The translations under genes and the position numbers were made by a program. The notes below the pieces were generated by a model. That model made no database searches. It saw nothing but the letters and a program-made list of their open reading frames with translations, and was not told the origin of the DNA. A stretch of DNA of 64,000 nt from Bin55 sp965116055 (lineage in GTDB: Bacteria; Pseudomonadota; Gammaproteobacteria; Pseudomonadales; Azotimanducaceae): positions 2,666,001-2,730,000 of the forward strand of contig OZ220466.1 of assembly GCA_965116055.1 (NCBI GenBank), in the 5' to 3' direction. The first letter of the stretch is position 1; every line of letters begins with the position of its first letter. Positions 1 through 8,848 of the stretch are shown in pieces.

Positions 1-685
1 TGCAACCGGTCTTCGCCGCAATCCGCCCGGCAGCTCGAATTCCTACCGCTGTCAAACCGTTGCCATCAATCAACAGCGCGGTGTTCGGCCCGATTTTTGG
101 TGCGACTCGACGAATTACGCTTTCTTGTACCTCAGCACGATTCGCGAATGATGTCGTTTGCGGTTGCTCAATGCCGTCGCCCCACGCACAATCTGTAGGA
201 ACGATTAAAGTGGCAATATTTCCGTTCGAGTCCGGGTGATGGGCCATCGCCGCTTGCACTGCATCAGCTGTATCAAGTCCGACGCCGTGCGAAGTGCGCG
301 CAGTTCGAACCCAACTTGACACCGGCTTGGCGACCGCTTCCACGTCGGAGGTTAGAGGTGCGTCATACGCGACATGGTGTACTGCATGTTCGCCAATCAG
401 GTTGATCAGCGGCGAAGCCGCACGACGACAGTTATGGAGGTTCGCAATGCCGTTACCCAACCCTGCGCCGAGGTGCAGCAGCGTCGTTGCGGGCATGCCG
501 GTCATGCGCGCGTAGCCATCCGCAGCGCCAGTGCAAACCCCCTCGAATAGGCATAGATTCGCATTGAAGTCGCGCACCCCGTCAATTGCCTGCACGAGGT
601 GCATCTCAGATGTCCCCGGATTGGCAAAACATTGCGTGACGCCGTGATTTACCAAGGTCCGGACAAGACTTTCAGCACCATTCAT
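1..685 (-). CDS. Thiamine-pyrophosphate-dependent enzyme, acetolactate synthase large-subunit-like (3' end cut by window)
   Basis: Reading the minus strand from an ATG at 685 gives an uninterrupted frame of 228 codons to the window edge. It opens MNGAESLVRTLVNHGV, followed by FANPGTSEM, the N-terminal pyrimidine-binding (PYR) domain signature of acetolactate synthase/benzoylformate decarboxylase-type TPP enzymes. The segment LFEGVCTGAADGYARMTG carries the glutamate (after LF) that in this fold activates the thiamine ring, and the usual GAADGYAR helix. After about 185 residues the frame enters the central domain (LLIDGNGL). The C-terminal PP domain lies off the window. Family members decarboxylate 2-keto acids and transfer the two-carbon unit; substrate cannot be assigned, and the short linker and orphan context argue against a true IlvB. 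It is divergent from the small gene at 807, with 121 bp between. Confidence 0.85.
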   Translation of the reverse strand, partial: MNGAESLVRTLVNHGVTQCFANPGTSEMHLVQAIDGVRDFNANLCLFEGVCTGAADGYARMTGMPATTLLHLGAGLGNGIANLHNCRRAASPLINLIGEHAVHHVAYDAPLTSDVEAVAKPVSSWVRTARTSHGVGLDTADAVQAAMAHHPDSNGNIATLIVPTDCAWGDGIEQPQTTSFANRAEVQESVIRRVAPKIGPNTALLIDGNGLTAVGIRAAGRIAAKTGC

Positions 686-806
686 AGGATGTCCCTGCCT
701 AGCTCGATGGAGTACGAATTTTCTTTAACGCCCATCACCAAGCTGCATCTGCGACGGCGCAATAAAATCGCAAGTATTCGTATCAAAACATGATGGGGAG
801 AGCCTC

Positions 807-1400
807 ATGCCATTAAGTTTCGCCTTTTCACGACTGCAGACCAAGGGATTCAGTTACCGGCCGATGTATGATGCCATCGTAGGTTCTGACCGCGAAAAGC
901 TTGGTGGTGCAGGCATCTGGGGCAGCTTTTTCGGTCTATTCGGACTTGCGTCTAATGAGTTAATTCTGGTCACTACAGGCGATGTCGAGGCGATGGATGA
1001 ACGACTCACTTCAATTGACACCGTGCAATCGTCGTCATCGCTCTATCTACAACCTACGGTTCGACCCCTCAATGACGAACCGTGTACACGGGAAGGTCTA
1101 TACGTCTTCCGGTTTTTCGATGTGCGAAACAAGGATGTCGACACAATTGCGAAACTTTCCAAAGACGCTTGGGAATATTTCGAGACTTCTGATGAATATC
1201 AAGCCATACCTCAAGCGTTGTTCTGCGAGCAGGACCGTAACGCACCAAACGGCAAGATGCTGCTCTGCACGTGGTATGACGGTTTGAATTCTTGGCAAAC
1301 ATCTCGCGCGCCCGCACCGCAGGCTGCCGAGAATTTCAGGTCCCGCAGTAAATTGACGCTTGGCACGAAACCTTACGCAACGCGGCTGATTACCGCTTAG
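807..1400 (+). CDS. Conserved hypothetical, possibly a dimeric alpha/beta-barrel (NIPSNAP-like) protein
   Basis: A 197-residue soluble protein with no signal peptide or membrane helix. A GGGGAG ribosome-binding site sits about 6 bases before the ATG. The middle part, LYVFRFFDVRNKDVDTIAKL, followed by acidic/aromatic segments (SKDAWEYFETSDEY) and LLCTWYDGLNSW, resembles the strand-helix-strand layout of NIPSNAP/EthD-type dimeric ferredoxin-like folds, but no diagnostic residue fixes the family. It is convergent with the helicase gene (27 bp between stops) and divergent from the TPP enzyme, so it is probably its own transcription unit. Function unknown; the fold suggestion is an inference from pattern only. 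Confidence 0.7.
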   Translation: MPLSFAFSRLQTKGFSYRPMYDAIVGSDREKLGGAGIWGSFFGLFGLASNELILVTTGDVEAMDERLTSIDTVQSSSSLYLQPTVRPLNDEPCTREGLYVFRFFDVRNKDVDTIAKLSKDAWEYFETSDEYQAIPQALFCEQDRNAPNGKMLLCTWYDGLNSWQTSRAPAPQAAENFRSRSKLTLGTKPYATRLITA

Positions 1401-1427
1401 GGTTTGATTTTTTCTTCCTGGATCAAC

Positions 1428-3740
1428 TCATGTTCCTTGTTGAAACCGACGCAACTGCAAAATGACATCGTTTGCTTTAACGATCCGAGGCTGCCAGTGG
1501 GAGGGAAAATAGCGTGCAAATTCGCTACGCGTAAAACGCGGGTCAATGAGGATGACAACACCACGGTCTTTCTCACCCCGAACGACTCGGCCCGCGGCTT
1601 GCACGACCCGCGTCATAGCTGGACGTCGATAGGCAATCTCGTAACCTTGAGTTGACAACGCTGCGATGCACTCACGTTCGAGCGAGCGTGGCGGCAGTCC
1701 TGGACTCACGATGACGACGCCTTCCAGAGTAGTTTGCTCAATGTCTATTGATTCGGTAAATACCCCACCCATGACCACGAAACCCAATTGATTCTTACTG
1801 CTCAGTAAGCGATTTACGAAGGTCTCGCGTTCTGCCAGGTTCATCCCCGATGTCTGCACTAACGCCGGGTCGACGTTTTCGATGTGGTTAGTGACGAGCT
1901 CCATGTACGCAAAGGACGGAAAAGCGACGAGCCAATTACCCATTGAGACATCTCGAATTCGCTCAATCACCCGCGCCAGATCCGGTGCGGTACGCTCGCG
2001 TTCGTTAAAGTACGTGGAAATGCCCGGCACAATATAGACGCCTAATCTATGTGCATTTTGAGATAGTTTGACGCGTTTGATCGGCCCTTGAAGACCATGC
2101 TCTTCATTGAACAATTCACCAGGTGAGAGCGTTCCCGAAAACCTAATTGACCCGTGAAACCCAGTGATCGCTGACTTGATCCAGCTATCAGGAGCGAGAC
2201 AGCGTAACCAAATCTGACGTTCGTCACGCGTTCGTTTCAACAACCAGACGAATTTTTGCGGGCTTTCGGTTCGAATGCCATCAATCGTTCGATAACGTAA
2301 AAATTCATACAAACACTCCTGGAGCATATCGGCACTCTTCGGCGCTTGAATAAGCACCGCATCGGTTTCGAACAAGCGATCAATAGCCTTCGTCGCCGCT
2401 GGTTCCATTTCTTCTAGTGCAAGGTCGCCTAACGTGGGGAGCGCACGATCAAACAAGCTCTCAAATGCGGCTTGGACAGCATGCATCGGTCTTTCCAAAA
2501 GCGAGCCGCTAGCTTCTTGTACAGCCTGTCCAAGTCGGTCCAGGTCGAAGCTGCAACTCAACATGTCACGTACGCGCTCAGTGAGCCGATGGGCTTCGTC
2601 AATCAACAAGCCAACGCGGTTGAACACGCGGGACCGCAACCGCTTTAGCTGAATCAAGGGGTCGAATACGTAGTTGTAGTCGCAAATCACGATGTCAGAC
2701 CATTCGGCTACATCTAACGATAACTCGAAGGGACAAACGCGATGAGACTTCGCAACGGTGTCGATCACAGCTCGATCGATATCGCCTTTCTCTAATACGC
2801 TTACGGCGGCACCTCGAACTCGGTCGTAATGCCCCTTCGCGTACTCACAGGCCTCCGGCTGGCATGGAGCACCAGGCGTCAAACATACGCGATCTTTGGC
2901 CGAGACGGTCATTTGAATAAGTGCATCGTTTTGCTCCCGCAAGCGCGCAAACGTCGCATGCGCAGTCCGTTGTCCGGTAGTTTGTGCCGTGATGTAAATG
3001 GCGCGATCAATCTCGTGGGCGCCCATGGCCTTAACCGCAGGAAACGAAGTTGCCATTGTTTTGCCGGTACCAGTAGGTGCTTCCATCAACAAATTTGTTT
3101 TGTCCCGCAAGCTCACGAATCCCAATCGAGCTAATTGCAATTGGTCTTCGTTGTAAGTTTGGAATGGAAATGGTTGCTGAGCAGCCTGCTTATTACGGCG
3201 CGAAACACGCTTGACGACTTGGGTCAACCACTTTAAGTAGGCATGTGCCGTTTCGTGAAAGAATGCATGCAGCGCCATCACGTTTTCCGCAGATTCGATA
3301 TGCTGCGTATGGTCCGTATCCGGGTGGATGTAAGTCAGTCTGGTAGCAATGGATGCCGCGTGATCTAGATCCTCGACCATTGCCGCGTAAAGACGTAATT
3401 GCGCCTCGTGCACTGACTGGTCGCAAATTGGGAGCGTGGACGGTTCTTTTCGGGTCGTTTTGATCTCTTCAACGAGCAATGCCATTCCGTCCAACTCGTC
3501 CTTGGAACATATGCCATCCACACGCCCTGTGACCTGCAACACAAGATCGCCTAGTTTGTGTTCGCGAGCGACGCGTACTTCGGTTGTGTAAGTCGGATCG
3601 TGCTGCTTTAATCTAGCCTGATAGCGTCGTTGTGTATTGATACCTTCGCGAGCTGTGGTGAGATCCTCTCTCCGATCATCAATATCACCACGACGATGCA
3701 CAAAAGCTGCGAGCTCTGTGACGCCGATCACGAACTGCAT
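1428..3740 (-). CDS. RecB-family nuclease domain fused to XPD/DinG-type iron-sulfur helicase
   Basis: 770 residues. Residues 1-175 look like a PD-(D/E)XK nuclease of the RecB/Cas4 class: GRVDG with D75, VEEIKTT with E92 and K94, then the QLRLYAAM motif near 114-121. The helicase core begins near 195 (YNEDQ, Q-motif-like). Walker A is APTGTGKT (221-228), Walker B DEAH (381-384). Four cysteines at 286, 293, 298 and 336 (the last in VCPFEL) lie between them, where XPD/DinG proteins bind a 4Fe-4S cluster. The C-terminal half ends with AAGRVVRGEKDRGVVILID, helicase motif VI. Expected to unwind 5'-3' and cut DNA in repair. It starts 3 bases after the stop of the VRR-NUC gene, so the two form an operon and probably act together on crosslinks or flaps. 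Confidence 0.93.
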   Translation of the reverse strand: MQFVIGVTELAAFVHRRGDIDDRREDLTTAREGINTQRRYQARLKQHDPTYTTEVRVAREHKLGDLVLQVTGRVDGICSKDELDGMALLVEEIKTTRKEPSTLPICDQSVHEAQLRLYAAMVEDLDHAASIATRLTYIHPDTDHTQHIESAENVMALHAFFHETAHAYLKWLTQVVKRVSRRNKQAAQQPFPFQTYNEDQLQLARLGFVSLRDKTNLLMEAPTGTGKTMATSFPAVKAMGAHEIDRAIYITAQTTGQRTAHATFARLREQNDALIQMTVSAKDRVCLTPGAPCQPEACEYAKGHYDRVRGAAVSVLEKGDIDRAVIDTVAKSHRVCPFELSLDVAEWSDIVICDYNYVFDPLIQLKRLRSRVFNRVGLLIDEAHRLTERVRDMLSCSFDLDRLGQAVQEASGSLLERPMHAVQAAFESLFDRALPTLGDLALEEMEPAATKAIDRLFETDAVLIQAPKSADMLQECLYEFLRYRTIDGIRTESPQKFVWLLKRTRDERQIWLRCLAPDSWIKSAITGFHGSIRFSGTLSPGELFNEEHGLQGPIKRVKLSQNAHRLGVYIVPGISTYFNERERTAPDLARVIERIRDVSMGNWLVAFPSFAYMELVTNHIENVDPALVQTSGMNLAERETFVNRLLSSKNQLGFVVMGGVFTESIDIEQTTLEGVVIVSPGLPPRSLERECIAALSTQGYEIAYRRPAMTRVVQAAGRVVRGEKDRGVVILIDPRFTRSEFARYFPSHWQPRIVKANDVILQLRRFQQGT

Positions 3741-3743
3741 GCA

Positions 3744-5345
3744 TTACTCAAATCGCCACACGCAGACATCGAATTGAGCTTGCGTCAGACGTTCAATCCA
3801 TAAGCGTTGATTGGGCCTAAGCTGATCCCCCGGTCCTTTAACCTCTCTGAACGCGATGGTTCCTTCGTGGTTCACGATAGTTAAATCTGGAAAGCCGCCA
3901 CGAAACTGTCGAAGATCAGTCGTCATGATGCTCAACAAGCTAATCAGCTGATCGGTTGATATAGCGTCAAGAATTGTCTTCAATAGCTCGGTCGTGATAG
4001 CCGACCAAGCAACGAGCTGATTGGTGATACCGCATTTAGCCTCGGCAGTCTCGAGGATTTTCGACTTCAGCGCCTTAGGCTGTTGCAATGGATCCTCACA
4101 CGCAGCACGGCGAACATCGAAGAATTCAGGCCAGTACAAATCAAGAGGGGCCGACTGAAACGGGTTAACGAACGCGCCGCGAACCGGTGCGTACAGCCAC
4201 TCCCAATACGCCAAGCCAAACAACCCACCTGGAAGGCAATTCTCCAAGTGCCATGCCTGATAACCATCGCTACGGAGCTGAGATACTGCGAAATCTTCAA
4301 TTTTTTGATCTTTCAGGAGAGGAGCCACGCTCATTCGCACATCAATCGGCAGTTTCTGCGTTTTAGGTCGCTTGAAACGCGCGGCAAACTCGTACTCCTC
4401 ATAAGATTGAGGTTCCAACAAGATGTCGTTACGAAGAGTCTCGACTTGATCAATCTCACCTTCGCCATGCAATATACGCATGGTGCGCTCCCGGGCCGGG
4501 TGCAGCGTTGAGCGCTCGTAACAACGCAGTGCGCAGGCGAAAGCTCCAGTCCTCTCCAGATTACGCCCAAGCGCATTTAATGCACGACTTCTGCACCACT
4601 CGGATACGCGATCTGTTTCAGGTCGTTCGAGTGTACTGATAACAGCTTCCGCAACCTCAACTGTTACGGTGCGACCCATCGTTTCAATGTGCTCGCTGAG
4701 CTCATGCAATTCAAGATACCGCTCGATTGCGCGCCGATCTTTGAATAGTCGATACGCGGGGTCAAGTCGATACGATTCGAAACGGGTGATGCCTAGATCG
4801 CGAATGACAAATTCGTCCAGGCCTTGTACGACATTGCCGAAAAACAACAAACAGAAGAAGTCAAAGATCCGTGTCGCCTCCACGCGTAACCAAGGGTATC
4901 GCGTAGTAAGTTGATCTAGGATCACCCCTTCGTCTAGTTGAGTTCGAATGGTTTCAACAAGGGTGGGTTTCCGCCCTTTCATTCTAACGTCGGGAATAAA
5001 GCAGCGCAATTCAGCGATGGTGAGCAAGTTCAACACATCCTCAACCGAATCTGTCGTATTGAGCGAAATCAAACTTGCTGACTGCAGTTCATCTAGCGCA
5101 TTAACAACATCATCTATCTCAATATAGCGTAGTGAATCCACTCTGATTAATGCTTTCGTCCTTGAAACCAACCGCGCAAGCAATCGAATCGCTGGTTCTG
5201 ATAAAGAGAGCGTCAGGCCGGCCATTCTGCTCTCTTCAACCGTGAGTAGATCCCGATATTGGTCGCAGACTGATTTGATCAGCGTGAGTAGATTGTTCGC
5301 GTAATAGCCAGCAGGTGGCGGTTGATTCGGGATTAACAACGGCAT
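3744..5345 (-). CDS. VRR-NUC domain nuclease, bacterial FAN1-like
   Basis: 533 residues. The last 50 carry the virus-type replication-repair nuclease core: GGFPDLTI (metal-binding Asp), FREVKGPGD (E-x-K), and LRPNQRLWIERL, ending in VCVWRF. The N-terminal 350 residues are helix-rich with TPR-like stretches (ALGRNLERTGAFACALRCYE), as in the SAP/TPR parts of FAN1. FAN1 proteins are structure-specific 5' flap nucleases; the Pseudomonas enzyme is the characterised bacterial form. First gene of the operon with the downstream nuclease-helicase, a pairing known in many proteobacteria. Length fits bacterial FAN1. Confidence in family is high; substrate specificity is inferred. Confidence 0.92.
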   Translation of the reverse strand: MPLLIPNQPPPAGYYANNLLTLIKSVCDQYRDLLTVEESRMAGLTLSLSEPAIRLLARLVSRTKALIRVDSLRYIEIDDVVNALDELQSASLISLNTTDSVEDVLNLLTIAELRCFIPDVRMKGRKPTLVETIRTQLDEGVILDQLTTRYPWLRVEATRIFDFFCLLFFGNVVQGLDEFVIRDLGITRFESYRLDPAYRLFKDRRAIERYLELHELSEHIETMGRTVTVEVAEAVISTLERPETDRVSEWCRSRALNALGRNLERTGAFACALRCYERSTLHPARERTMRILHGEGEIDQVETLRNDILLEPQSYEEYEFAARFKRPKTQKLPIDVRMSVAPLLKDQKIEDFAVSQLRSDGYQAWHLENCLPGGLFGLAYWEWLYAPVRGAFVNPFQSAPLDLYWPEFFDVRRAACEDPLQQPKALKSKILETAEAKCGITNQLVAWSAITTELLKTILDAISTDQLISLLSIMTTDLRQFRGGFPDLTIVNHEGTIAFREVKGPGDQLRPNQRLWIERLTQAQFDVCVWRFE

Positions 5346-5593
5346 TGTCTTTATCTATATTGATGCCTGAATATTTAGATTTCTACGAAACTTAAAGCAA
5401 CGTAACCACTATTAGAAAACAACCGGAACAAATTAAGGTTATGATTCCGCGGCAGCTTTGAACTTCAAGCTAGCTTGTTTGTCAAATTTGCAATTAATGG
5501 CGTTTCGACGCATACATAAAAAGCGGGATCTGCTACGGAGGTATCTGGGACAGTTACTCGCGCGAAATTGGATTTGGATAAATGAGGAACACA

Positions 5594-5869
5594 ATGTCCA
5601 AGCTCTCAGTAAACCCTGCGATTTTAGGCGTAGGGGCTTTTGTTGCCGCTGGCTCTTCGGTTCTAGCTGCAGATCTTGACGAAACAATTCATGCCGATGC
5701 ACTTGATGACTCGCTACTCGCTATCACCGGAGCCCATGAAGGCGAAGGCGAATGCGGTGAGAAAGATGGTGAAGAAGGTAAGTGCGGCGAAGGCCAGTGT
5801 GGTGAAGGCCAATGCGGCGAAGAAGACCATGACGACGAAGAGGGCGAGGAAGAAGAATCCGAACTCTAA
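5594..5869 (+). CDS. HvfA-like Cys-rich secreted peptide (candidate MNIO-modified RiPP metallophore precursor)
   Basis: Small exported acidic protein. The ATG at 5594 (MSKLSVNP) is preferred to the one at 5582 because GAGGA at 5584-5588 lies 5 bases before it. Residues 1-26 form a signal peptide (ILGVGAFVAAGSSVLA|AD). The mature part ends in repeated pentapeptides EGECG, EGKCG, EGQCG, EGQCG followed by an Asp/Glu-rich tail. EGKCG-type repeats are the hallmark of HvfA/bufferin-like precursors, whose cysteines are converted to oxazolone/thioamide or thiooxazole groups by MNIO (DUF692) enzymes and which bind copper. Normally HvfB (MNIO) and HvfC (DUF2063) follow directly; here none is seen in the window, so this is an orphan precursor. 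A clean terminator follows. The modification is inferred from the motif. Confidence 0.8.
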   Translation: MSKLSVNPAILGVGAFVAAGSSVLAADLDETIHADALDDSLLAITGAHEGEGECGEKDGEEGKCGEGQCGEGQCGEEDHDDEEGEEEESEL

Positions 5870-5881
5870 GCAACTAGTCAA

Positions 5882-5904
5882 GGATAGCTGCCCATCAGCT
5901 ATCC
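5882..5904 (+). other. Perfect 9-bp hairpin after the HvfA-like gene
   Basis: GGATAGCTG and CAGCTATCC flank a 5-base loop (CCCAT), 12 bases after the stop codon. No T-run follows, so it is more likely an mRNA 3'-end stabiliser or processing site than a terminator; the terminator proper lies just downstream. Confidence 0.6.
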
Positions 5905-5927
5905 CTGACTATTCGTTAAAGATTTAT

Positions 5928-5960
5928 AAGCCGTGGGCACGTTTGTTCACGGCTTTTTTA
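5928..5960 (+). terminator. Rho-independent terminator of the HvfA-like gene
   Basis: An 8-bp perfect stem AAGCCGTG / CACGGCTT (5928-5935 with 5948-5955) with a 12-base loop runs straight into TTTTA. It isolates the HvfA-like gene as a monocistronic unit and separates it from the autotransporter-like gene that follows. Confidence 0.8.
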
Positions 5961-6042
5961 TAAAAACGCCTGGTAAATAGGTAGATGTCGTAGCATTCGC
6001 CTAGCTTGCTTTCTGAGCCATTTCATTTCTCAAAAAAATCAA

Positions 6043-8217
6043 ATGATCCGCCTTGCGATATCGCCCAGTAGCGTTTTGTCAACGAACGCTATTCGACTCA
6101 GTCGCTTAACTGAATTCCGCCTGCGATGCGCCATCTCGTTTATACCTATCGCCAATCTGTTTCGTTACGTATCAAGTCGGCAGGTGGGCTTCATGAGCGC
6201 GACTCTGATATGCGGCTTATTAATGGGAAACACTAACGTCGTCGCGCAAGAGCAAGCCGAATTCACGTCTTTTAGGCCAAAACTTATAGAGGCCATTGAG
6301 GATCAACAGCTTCATATTGATTCGTCGCAAGTCGATTCCATCGGACCAGTCTTACGACAACGCATCTTTTTCCGCAATCTACAAAGATCGTTTGGCACTG
6401 AGCCAAAGCAGCAGTTCTCGGCTTATCCGTACGACAAGTCTGTTGCTCGTGCATGGGTCGTAGATAACTACCTCATTGTGTTAGCAACCGGCACGGGTTC
6501 CGCTCAAGTCGCAGTAACTGCAAGCAATAACCACGGGTCCATGATTGATTGGTTTGTCGTCAAGGTCAAAGAACAGGTCAAGCGGACCGAAGGATCAAAC
6601 CCAGCCTTTAACTCCAATCTATCACAGCGATCTCTCGCAAATTTGACGACCAGAGGCATGCAATTGCCGAGACTTGATGCGGCATCGGCGATCTATCGCA
6701 TTGTCCCAACGCTACCTGCAGAACTGGCATTCGACTATAAAAACAAAACTATTCATGGCACATTTGATGCCGAGTTGCCTCCAACGATGTTCTACTGGAT
6801 AGGTATCACGCCAACCGAAGATATTGCGATCCAACAGTTTGCCTTCAAACCTCCAACAGGATCGAAAAGCGACAAAGTGAATTCCGTGTCCGCACCTCAG
6901 CCATTGAGTCGGAATCTGCTCTCATTGTTGCAACCAACATCCCTGACTAAAAGTGATGACGTGAGTCGCGACTCGATTGCTGCCGGCGCTTCGAGTCGTC
7001 AAGGTGCGATAGCAGCTTCCCGCCCGCATGTCGAAGCAATCTCAAACGAAGACGCATATCGACAAAATGTCTTGGATAACATCGCACATGCCATGCATTC
7101 CCGCTCCCGAGAGCGTCGAACGAGCGTCATTGAACCGGCCTACACGTACTGGGGATATGCAAATTCGCAATATGCGCCGCGATTAGAGCAGCTGATCCCG
7201 CAAAGCGTTGCATACATTGGTTTCGATAGGCGCGTTGAACAGCATTTGATAACTGGATTAAGCATTGGACTTGAGAATCCAATGGACGTACCGTCAACCG
7301 CACCGTATCAAAGTACCACGAATTTCTCAAGCATATTGCCCTATGCACGATGGCAGGACGACAACGGCAGCGAAATATGGGGTATCTTTGGTTACTCGCG
7401 CAAGCACTCGCAATATCGCCGAATGCCAGCAAGCACTTCGGACTTTGAGCAATCAGACGTTTTTTTAGGTGCCGTTGGTTGGAGACAGCCTCTTGGATCA
7501 TCTGGAAACATACTTTTCTCGACCGTAGGCGACGCCGGATTGACCATCCCAGTACGCATACAAGAAGCACAAGAGGTGAATGGCATCGCGAAAGATCGCG
7601 TCTTCAAGAGACTTCGCGCTGGTTTAGAAATGACTTTCGACGGACAGCAACTTCAACCTTACGTGGGATTAAGTGGCCGAATCAATTCGTACACATCACT
7701 TGATAACGCAGGCCTTGAGGCATTAGGCGGCGTACGCTACTCATCTTTTCGCGGTTTGACGTTGCAAGCAGAAGGGCGTGCGCGGGCCTCTCAGACTACA
7801 TTAGCAGCACCAGAACTAGTCTTCAGCGCTGCGGCGCATGTAGACCCAGGCCTGCAAGGGGAAGGATTCGCGTTATCAGTCGCACCCGTTTATGGCGCTA
7901 GGAATCAGGATTTCATTTTCTTATCCAGTACTTCAACTCACTATGCACAAGATCAGCATCTTTCGCATAGTAGTTTCGACAATGTTTGGACGATGAGCGG
8001 AACCCTGAGCTATGGCTTGCCGATGGCCGGCGGTGCGATTACGCCATTTGGACAGATTGCGATTTCTACGCTCAATCAAACTCGCATGGGTATTCGAATT
8101 GCATTGAATTCCAGTTTGGATCGGCTCTTTGATCTTGAATTCACCACCGTACAGTCGAGTTTCAAGCAAGAAAAAGTGGATAAAGGCGTTGATCTTCAGT
8201 TACGGCTTGTCTTTTAA
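6043..8217 (+). CDS. Short autotransporter-like outer-membrane protein with one cadherin/Ig-like repeat
   Basis: Up to 724 residues. A hydrophobic segment ending in NVVAQ|EQAEF (about residues 52-68) is a signal peptide; the ATG at 6193 (MSATLICGLL) with AGGTGGG just before it is a likely true start, the ATG at 6043 giving an unusual 50-residue extension. Residues about 120-185 (SVARAWVVDNYLIV ... NNHGSMIDWFVVKVKE) match one Ig/cadherin-like unit of the kind tandemly repeated in the adhesin at 58.8-64 kb. The last 280 residues are amphipathic strands ending in LQLRLVF, a typical outer-membrane barrel terminus. GGVRYSSFRGLTLQAEGRA and EGFALSVAPVYGA closely parallel the barrel of that adhesin, so the two are paralogues. 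Probable surface protein; ligand unknown. Confidence 0.8.
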   Translation: MIRLAISPSSVLSTNAIRLSRLTEFRLRCAISFIPIANLFRYVSSRQVGFMSATLICGLLMGNTNVVAQEQAEFTSFRPKLIEAIEDQQLHIDSSQVDSIGPVLRQRIFFRNLQRSFGTEPKQQFSAYPYDKSVARAWVVDNYLIVLATGTGSAQVAVTASNNHGSMIDWFVVKVKEQVKRTEGSNPAFNSNLSQRSLANLTTRGMQLPRLDAASAIYRIVPTLPAELAFDYKNKTIHGTFDAELPPTMFYWIGITPTEDIAIQQFAFKPPTGSKSDKVNSVSAPQPLSRNLLSLLQPTSLTKSDDVSRDSIAAGASSRQGAIAASRPHVEAISNEDAYRQNVLDNIAHAMHSRSRERRTSVIEPAYTYWGYANSQYAPRLEQLIPQSVAYIGFDRRVEQHLITGLSIGLENPMDVPSTAPYQSTTNFSSILPYARWQDDNGSEIWGIFGYSRKHSQYRRMPASTSDFEQSDVFLGAVGWRQPLGSSGNILFSTVGDAGLTIPVRIQEAQEVNGIAKDRVFKRLRAGLEMTFDGQQLQPYVGLSGRINSYTSLDNAGLEALGGVRYSSFRGLTLQAEGRARASQTTLAAPELVFSAAAHVDPGLQGEGFALSVAPVYGARNQDFIFLSSTSTHYAQDQHLSHSSFDNVWTMSGTLSYGLPMAGGAITPFGQIAISTLNQTRMGIRIALNSSLDRLFDLEFTTVQSSFKQEKVDKGVDLQLRLVF

Positions 8218-8848
8218 ACGTTGTAATCTAATTTTTTCATACTATATCTCTCCATGTTGTGAATTATTGAGATGTTGGTTTAGAGTGTGAATTTCTTCTA
8301 TTTTTGAGCCTGTTGAAAAAGTGTCAATTCTCTTCATACGATGAGATTGTCTTGCTATAAGTCATTGAAATAAATGGATATGTGACACTCGATACGGTTC
8401 ATGTTGAGTTTATTTGGAGACTTTTCCTCTCCACCAAGCCCTCGGGTGCGACGCTTCTTCGCAACATCAGGCATCATGGGTAGATTGGTGATATAAGAAC
8501 TACAGCGACGCGAGCTGACACAACGATCATCTCGGTCCACAACTTCCTAACCAACGTAAGAAAGGTGCATTCCCCTCCCCCACAAGCCGTGGCCACGTAT
8601 GCATAACACCATCAATGGTCAATCAATACTTATCCATAGCCGAGGGCGAGTAGCCTGCCGAACGTGTCCAAAAGTACTCGGCCCCACTCGCGAATCAGCC
8701 AAACTAATTCGACATGACTGCCAACACGCCGATGCCCGCGTATATACCTTACACGACGCGATTTGCGAAACGCCTTTGTTCGTTTACGGCAGTTTCGAAA
8801 TCGTGCCTTCTAGCTCAAGGGTAGTTAACGCACCGAAACTCAACGTCC
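8218..8848. other. Intergenic region, 631 bp, no supported gene
   Basis: AT-rich at first (8218-8400), then a stretch with short open frames on both strands. The longest, an 89-codon plus-strand frame at 8599-8868, overlaps the aldolase 3' end, has no ribosome-binding site, and its composition does not look coding. No tRNA, repeat of the rest of the window, or T-tailed hairpin is seen. It may be degraded coding sequence. Confidence 0.5.

Noticed and set aside
294..793. Plus-strand frames at 294-515 and 599-793
   Set aside because: They are antisense to, or upstream of, the clear TPP-enzyme frame on the minus strand and have no coding features.
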